NCBI GenBank assembly: GCA_022432975.1
Contig: CM039508.1
Span: 42,658,646-42,722,645, forward strand
Reading direction: 5' to 3'
DNA length: 64,000 nucleotides
Source: Begonia masoniana
Taxonomy: Eukaryota; Streptophyta; Magnoliopsida; Cucurbitales; Begoniaceae
The translations under genes and the position numbers were made by a program. Positions 58,201 through 64,000 of this stretch are shown here, piece by piece; position 1 is the first letter of the stretch; each line of letters starts with the position of its first letter. The notes under the pieces were generated by a model. It was not told the DNA's origin. It did not search any database and saw only the letters and a program-made list of their open reading frames with translations.

Positions 58201-60704
58201 GAGAGAGGGCGTACCTTCGCACTGCGTCTATCAAAATGATCCAAGGCATCATATAGTAAAGCTGCAGGAGATGTGCTTCCAATTCTGAAGATTGACACGG
58301 TGGAATCAGGTACTCGACTCAGAAATTCCATACTGGCATTTGATAATATCCTGACACCATCGCATTCGGGAATAAGGATGATACGTTCATCATAAAGGTA
58401 GCGCACGGGATCTCCAATGGGACCCATCATCAATAGCATGTCATCCCAGTAAAGCAGCACACTATCCATTCCACACCAAGCTAATTGCTCAGGAGGAAGG
58501 GCTGACTGAAAACAGAAAATGATAACAGATGATAGTATTGAAAAAAAATTCCCCATCCACACACCTCCCCTCTCTCCCATAAAAAACTACAGCAAAACAT
58601 GATGACTGAATAATAAAGAAGTGAAATTCAGCTCTTAAATCAGAAGGAATTGTTTGTTTCCTACTTAGATGCAAGTAAAAGGAGTATGCAGAGTCATTAT
58701 ATGATGGGATCAGCTTAATTTAGTAAGTTAAAGTAATAATTAGTTTGTTATACTTAGAATTAGATAAGTTTAGATACTATACATATCCTCTTACAAGTGT
58801 AACTAAAGCAATTAATGAACTTAGTTATCTCCCTAAGTTTCCTCTTTCGGGCTTCAAATATTGTTTCCTGATTTGATATCGAAGTCACTTGAGCTCACAC
58901 GAACAATGACAAAGGTGACAACATCATCTTCCTCTGGACTGGGGATAGTGCATCCAATGGAAGATTCTGGAGCTCCGATAGATGCTGCTCCACTTGTTGA
59001 TGCTCAGTAGGTGTTTAACTCCTGGTTTTCATTGCCCATTTTTTTTGTTCGGCCAGAAAATCAAATGAATTAGGCAATCACAGTTGGGCTTGATGAAACA
59101 TGTCCTTGTTGCGATTCAAGGCTATGGTCTTGAAGGTTTATTATTTGGAACCTATGTGTTTCCTACTCCGCTGTCCATCATTGGATTTAGATCATCTAAT
59201 GTTAATCTGAACTAAGAGTTCTATCGCTAGACCACCAACAATTTGGTTTGACGATTAAAATACAGTAGCTCTTATAGAAACTTTGTTCTTTATGCTTGAT
59301 CTAAGCATATCGAATTGGGTATATATTTCATAGAGCGAAATTTTTATCAACAAATAATGGTTTAATCATATCCCTTCAATAGATCAGACTGCTGATATTT
59401 TAATAAAACTTCATCAGCCAATTTCTTTATCACATTGAGACAAATACCAAGTTGACAAAATTGCGCAATTCAGAAGTGAAAAGAATTTCAGGTTGGTCGT
59501 AGAGAAGCAGTAGTGGTAACTCTTGAAGAAAAGATTTACAATAGTTGTTAGTTTAAGGAAGAAAATTAAAGAGTGCTGAGTTGTAATGTGCTTGAATGTC
59601 AGCTTAGTTAGTTAGCTAATGTAATAGTTCTTTTGTTACTTAGCAGTTAGCTAAGTTCAATCGGTATAAATATCTTCATATAAGTGTATGTAATCCAATT
59701 CATGAAATCAGTTGTTTCCCTTTGCAAACAATAAACCGCCCAATAAACCCTGTGACAAGTATTTCATTCGCATTGAACAATTAATCCATATCACTTTAAA
59801 AACTTTAGATGCAAACCCGCCATCTATTATGAACTTCATGTGATAAAAAAATTGGCAATAAAATAAAATCTTAAAACAACCCTCTTACTGTAATGTGGTA
59901 GAAAAATAAATAAATTACCTCACAATCTCGATTAAGAATGGTTTTCTGCAAGTCTGAACTCAAAACCAAAAGCCTTCCGTCATGAGTAAATGCCGCCAAC
60001 AACTTACCATCAATCGAAACCGCCATCTTCTGCAGAGGTCCATCAAGCACGCCTTCACCTAACCTTTGTATTCCATCCTCCTCCACCGCCAACACGCACG
60101 CCTCTCCAATCCCTAGGAGCACCTCTACATTGCCCGACATGGTATACTGAGGCTCTATCACCGCCATGCAATAAGGCAACTCCTCAATTCCAGGGTCCGC
60201 AAGCTTACACGGATTCGGGTTCTTAAAATCCGAGATGCAGAAAATCTGATTCGCCTCTGTTATACACACAACCCCGGTCCCCCAAAACACACACTCCACC
60301 ACATTCTGCTCGAAACACTCCTTCCCCATAGAAATGTTAGGCTCAAGAAGCTCGGCGTGGATGTTGTATCGGTACACAGTGCCGTCTTGTACAACGAAAA
60401 TCAGGGTTTGATCATCTGTCCAGGCCATGCCGATCACCCTACCGCCAGGATTCCTCCAAACGGTTTCGGAGAGCTGGAGACCAGCGGAATTGAAGATTCG
60501 AAGTTTCCTGAGGGCGGATTCAGCGTACAGCTGAACAATCTTGGAATCATCGCGGATAATGGCGATCGGACCGCCGAAGGGAGCGCAGGCGACTCTGTTG
60601 CGGGCGAGATCGATGTGTTTCCATTTCATCGAATACAGCTCGGGCTTCCGGTAGTAACGGTTGTGGAGGAGCTGCCACTCCGCTGCGACGGAGACATTGG
60701 CCAT
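49253..60704 (-). CDS. VPS16: VPS16 / VACUOLELESS1, HOPS-CORVET core subunit
   Basis: Class C Vps protein of the HOPS and CORVET tethering complexes, needed for fusion at the vacuole; the Arabidopsis orthologue is VCL1. Exons in coding order: 59919-60704, 58215-58505, 55183-55322, 54314-54419, 54122-54214, 53256-53345, 53067-53180, 52822-52929, 52562-52635, 51863-51917, 51108-51289, 50752-50881, 50347-50449, 50175-50272, 49253-49417. All GT-AG, phases consistent; 2535 nt, 844 residues (Arabidopsis about 858). Exons 1-2 form the N-terminal beta-propeller (MANVSVAAEWQLLHNRYYRK start); exons 3-15 form the helical VPS16 C-terminal domain (EVVIMHWACAKI, SKAAEEHAKLL). Exon 2 has a second copy at 56476-56766; including both would give about 941 residues. 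Intron 1 holds a copia remnant. A TATA box lies at 60835-60842. Confidence 0.92.
55717..56235. repeat. Internal ~314-bp two-copy repeat in the VPS16 intron
   Basis: 'gataggcctcctatacgttatcctcatgtgaagagagcta' (55717) recurs as 'gatatgcctcctatacgtcatactcacgtgaagagagcta' (about 56031). Both are followed by the same 'ggggatgttagtggg', 'aaaagaaacagt' and 'aggtaataggtggtgggtaa' blocks. It is copied again in unit B. Confidence 0.85.
56476..56766 (-). CDS. Second copy of VPS16 exon 2
   Basis: 291 nt (97 codons), phase 0 at both ends, with intact acceptor and donor. It encodes exactly the same residues as 58215-58505, from SALPPEQLAWCGMDS to DHFDRRSAK. The two copies differ at three sites, all synonymous on the minus strand (AGT/AGC, ACT/ACC, CCA/CCC). 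Inclusion of either copy alone gives a normal protein; inclusion of both keeps the frame and adds 97 residues to the propeller. Confidence 0.88.
57321..59056. repeat. Tandem segmental duplication, unit B
   Basis: Holds exon 2 copy 58215-58505. Non-coding parts, mainly 57330-57730, show several single-base indels against unit A, while the exon has none. The right boundary falls in copia gag sequence at 'ttcggccag', after which unique copia DNA continues. Confidence 0.9.
58700..59735 (+). mobile_element. Internally deleted Ty1/copia remnant in VPS16 intron 1
   Basis: Antisense to VPS16. An LTR-like block (about 58730-58858, 'actatacatatcctcttacaagtgtaac') precedes a degenerate primer-site region ('ttgatatcgaag') and a gag N-terminus (58905-59200, with an 'AIQGYGLEGLLFGTYVFPTP'-like stretch). 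The sequence then jumps to the RNase H end ('KHIELGIYFIE' near 59305) and a second LTR-like block (about 59560-59725, 'tataaatatcttcatataagtgtatg'). All of pol is deleted. The 5' part is repeated in unit A. Confidence 0.7.
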
Positions 60705-60834
60705 CGATGAAATTGGCGAAGAAGATGAATAATATAGGTGTTAGAGAAATGACCTAGAGACGGAAGTGGAGCTCCATCGCTCTGGCAGACAACAGAGTAA
60801 TGGGGATTTGCAGACAAATTGCCATTAACACACC

Positions 60835-60846
60835 TTTATATATAGT
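60835..60846 (-). promoter_or_regulatory. TATA box of VPS16
   Basis: The minus strand reads ctatatataaagg here, about 130 bp upstream of the VPS16 ATG at 60704, a usual spacing with a short 5' UTR. Confidence 0.6.
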
Positions 60847-62251
60847 TTGATTCTTCAGATATATTACGTGTCAATTGGAAATACAACATTAGTTACAAGC
60901 TCTATAATCATAAAAATTTATAATATTTTCAAATCATCGTTAATATTAAACAACTGAAAATATGATTAGTTGAGTATCCACTTAACTTGATTGCAACTTA
61001 GGAATAATTTTAAGATCATTTACATATTTAGTCTATTTAATTCATCACGTGACAGACTTTCTTTCTAATTCTAACTTATTCTAAGATCTGATAGAAAAGT
61101 TTCGTGATTTTCTAACACTTTGTACGAATTATTATAATTTTAGTGAATTATTATGAACTTTTTTCCAATTCTTTTCACAATATTTTAAATATATGATAAA
61201 AGTTTTAAATAAATCTAATATTATTTATTATTTTTAAATATTTTTTAATAAATCCAATATCGTTTAGTATCGTTCAGTAAAAGTTCTTTCATTTTCTTAA
61301 AATTTTTACCACATATTCACCACATCATGAGAAGATAATCTGAAAAATTTCGTGATTTTCTAATACTTGTACGAATTATTGTAATTTTAGTGAATTGTTT
61401 TTTAAAATATACGTAAAATAATTATAATAAATCATACAAATGTTATAAAATCATGAAAATTTTTCGATTATTTTTCCACATTATAATGAACATGTGATAA
61501 AATTTTCGATTAAATCCAATGTTGTTTGATATTTTTGTAAAATTAATTTATAAAGAGAGGACAGTCACCACAGTCCCAAGGTGCGTCCGTTCTACGACAA
61601 AATTTGAAAGAGGACGGTCACCACAGTCCCAAGGTGCGTCCGTTCCATGAAAGGACAGACTCTTGATTGGAACAGACAGTATCTGTTTTGCAAGAGACCG
61701 TCCGTTCTACGGCAAAATTTAAGAGAGGACGGTCATAGGACGTCCGCCGAAGTTTGTTTTGTTACTTTTTTTATACTTCAAGGTTTGAATCGTAAAATAT
61801 TATACTTTAAGGTTTGAATCGAAAAAATCGGTTACTTCAAAGTCGAAACCGGTAATTTCCCTGCTGCAGTTCTGTCTGGTTCTAGGGCAGAACCACAACG
61901 AACCGGCCTGTGTCCAACCAACCATTCTTGAGATTATGTTATCCTCTAAATTTAATTCTTTAAAAAAATAAAAAAGAATTCTTCATTTTGACTTTAAAAA
62001 AGCTACAACCAATCAAAAGAAAGCGTTAATGTTACTTCCGTAATATTCTCAGAGGAGAACAACGCAAAAGAAATGTGACCGTTGGAGAACTCCGTTTTCA
62101 AATAGAGAAAATGCAGGGAAAAAAGGGAAAGCAATTTAAGAACTCAACGTCGAATCTGATACCAATCTGAAAAGCGACAACGAAAGCAGGGTAGTTTATC
62201 TCTCTAGAATGCGAAGAAACTAAAAACTACACAGAGGAAACGAGGGCTATA
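60847..62251. other. Intergenic region between VPS16 and the lipase gene
   Basis: A divergent promoter region. It is AT-rich with two degenerate copies of a 'tttcgtgattttctaacact...gtacgaattattataattttagtgaatt' block (near 61100 and 61350) and the G/C-richer repeat at 61555-61742. No gene seen. The lipase promoter should lie in its right part. Confidence 0.6.
61555..61742. repeat. 53-bp direct repeat, plus partial third copy
   Basis: 'gaggacagtcaccacagtcccaaggtgcgtccgttctac' (61557) and 'gaggacggtcaccacagtcccaaggtgcgtccgttccat' (about 61611), with partial copies 'accgtccgttctacggcaaaattt' and 'gaggacggtcatagg' up to 61742. Possibly part of an old transposon. Non-coding. Confidence 0.75.
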
Positions 62252-62707
62252 ATGGCAAAGTCTGGATCAGAGGACGGGAGATTAAAAGAAATGATGGAGA
62301 AAGAGGAAGCAGCTCATCCCTATGCCTTCCATGTCTCTGGACCTCGCAATGTTTCTTCTCCGAATTGGAGAGACCTCATCAGCTCTAGCTGGTCAGATTT
62401 CCCTTTTTTTTTTCTTCATATTTTTATTTGCTTGTGTTTTCACTGGTATGGTCATTGACTTTGAAATGATTCTGGGTTTGCTGTGATTCTGATTGTTTGG
62501 TTTTGAGTCTGGAGTGTATGGGTTAATCATCTTTATCGAAGTAATTGGAGACTGGCTGACTGAGTAATATAATAATCGATGAATATTATATGTGGAATTT
62601 AGGATCTACGTTTTCATCATTGCTTTCCTTATTTGCTTCTAATGGTCTAACAATCTTGTTGATTTCGATATTGTTACCTACTTGGATTTGGAATTTTTCT
62701 TCTAGTT

Positions 62708-62751
<44 letters not shown>

Positions 62752-63956
62752 TCTCACTCTCTCTCTCCTCGCATTCACAGTTGAGATTTTGGGTCTTATT
62801 GATTTCAATCTATGATTACTTTTTTAAGTTGACTCCACAAGAATTGATAAGCCACATAAGTTAATTTATCACCTTTGATCTTCATTTTCATGAACATTGT
62901 TCCTCTCCCTAACATTTGGATGTACATCCATGCATAAATAGGAAGGATGGGAACTACAAAAGAACAGTAATGGCCTGTTTTATCCAAGCAGTATACTTGC
63001 TAGAACTAGACAGACAAGAAAGCAGAAACCAAGACAATGCCCTTGCTCCAAAATGGTGGACACCCTTAAGTACAAACTAATCCAATCCCTTATTGATGAG
63101 AGAGACAACTCGATCTTCGGTGCGATATTCGAGTGGGATCGATCATCGGCAATGGCCGATTTGGTCCTAATCCGTCCAACCGGGGCACCCAGAGCCATCT
63201 TGGCGCTGAGAGGAACAGTTGCTCAAGAGCCCTACGATTCGGAGGGATATAGAAGATGATCTTCGATTTCTAGCTTGGGAAAGCTTGAAGGGTTCAGTTA
63301 GGTTTAATGTGGCTATGGAGGCTTTGAGATTATCAGCTGAGAAATATGGAAGTAGTAATATTTGTATAGCTGGCCATTCTTTAGGAGCTGGATTTGCCCT
63401 TCAAGTTGGAAAAGCATTAGCCAAAGAGGGTATTTATGTTGAAACTCATTTGTTCAATCCTCCTTCTGTTTCATTGGCTGTGAGTTGGAGAAACATTGGA
63501 GAAAAGGCCGAATTCGCTTGGAAGAGGTTTAGATCGATGTTACCTTCCGGCGACGAGGAAAAGGCCGATGATAAAATTGCCGGGTCGAAGAGTTGGATAC
63601 CGAGTAATCTGAGCTGGCTGAAGAACTCGGGGATCGGATTGGAGAAATGGGCACCTCATCTGTACGTCAACAATAGCGATTATATTTGTTGCTCGTATAG
63701 CGATCGTGATCATACAGAAGAGAGTCTAGCGGGGAAGGAGAACGCGAGGCCGGGAAATGGGCAGGTGGGGACGGCCAAGCTGTTTGTGATGTCGAAGGGG
63801 AAGCAGAGGTTTCTTGAAGCTCATGGGTTGGAACAATGGTGGTCTGATGATGTGGAGCTGCAGCTTTCTTCTCTGCATAATAGTAAGCTCATTAGCAGGC
63901 AGTTGAAATCATTGTACAGTCTTCCAAGTTCTCAACTAACACAGGCAAACACATGA
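62252..63956 (+). CDS. Class-3-type lipase / At4g10955-like alpha/beta-hydrolase, with two indels
   Basis: Predicted serine hydrolase of the group labelled 'GDSL esterase/lipase At4g10955', although its motif is a class 3 lipase type. Exon 1 is 62252-62391 (MAKSGSEDGRLKEMM start, family block YAFHVSGPRNVSSPNWRDLI). Exon 2 is 62942-63956. They total 1155 nt, about 384 residues. The nucleophile motif GHSLG has its Ser at 63378-63380. Conserved blocks are APKWWTPLKYKL, SIFGAIFEW, LALRGT and THLFNPPSVS. Oddity: one base is missing near 63066 (in CCCTTAAG), and one extra base, the G at 63218, lies after LALRGT. Between them, about 50 codons read in another frame, and the correct frame is then restored. 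Substrate unknown. The stop codon at 63954 lies inside the window, so the gene is complete. Confidence 0.82.
62714..62767. repeat. (CT)n microsatellite in the lipase intron
   Basis: A CT run with two 'CACT' interruptions, within intron 1 (62392-62941). Confidence 0.95.
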
Positions 63957-64000
63957 TGAACAAGAACAAAAAATCTCCATTCTTGGTCTCCAAATTATGT

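Overview
The window is nuclear DNA from a eudicot plant. The evidence is intron-rich GT-AG genes for plant-type proteins (SR45, HPPD, VPS16/VCL1 and a class-3-type lipase), dense LTR retrotransposons, MULE and hAT DNA transposons, and LTR minisatellites. I could not tell the family or species. No RNA gene, CRISPR array or bacterial-type operon was seen.

Layout. 1-3787: decayed retroelements. The 3' end of a Ty1/copia element sits inside Ty3/gypsy integrase DNA. 3788-22230: one Ty1/copia element with exact ACCAT target-site duplications (TSDs). It is inflated by four later insertions: two related solo LTRs, a third solo LTR inside the second of these, and a non-autonomous hAT element. The copia element itself landed inside a MULE transposase gene, whose other part lies at 22236-23139. 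23873-30162: SR45, a splicing regulator with 12 coding exons. 31779-34042: HPPD, the plastoquinone/tocopherol pathway enzyme, with 2 exons and a -1/+1 pair of indels. 34953-47615: a Pack-MULE-like element carrying an arabinogalactan-protein-like fragment. It is split by a Sirevirus-like copia element (35781-47265) that has an intact 703-codon env-like/accessory ORF and a rearranged 5' LTR with 38 perfect 26-bp repeats. 47941-48995: a second, shorter Pack-MULE of the same family with a perfect 9-bp TSD. 49253-60704: VPS16 on the minus strand, the core subunit of the HOPS/CORVET vacuolar tethering complexes, with 15 exons and a tandem duplication that copies exon 2 in frame. 62252-63956: an alpha/beta-hydrolase lipase of the At4g10955 type, again with a -1/+1 indel pair.

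The four host genes belong to unrelated pathways (splicing, tyrosine catabolism/prenylquinones, vacuolar fusion, lipid hydrolysis); nothing suggests co-regulation. The most informative features are structural: insertion order can be read from TSDs, and gene models are altered by duplication or by single-base indels. Several oddities (the perfect 26-bp array, the duplicated VPS16 segment, the paired indels in HPPD and the lipase) could be biology or uncorrected assembly error; raw reads and RNA data would separate these. Exon boundaries come from reading splice signals together with remembered homologous plant proteins, not from transcripts.
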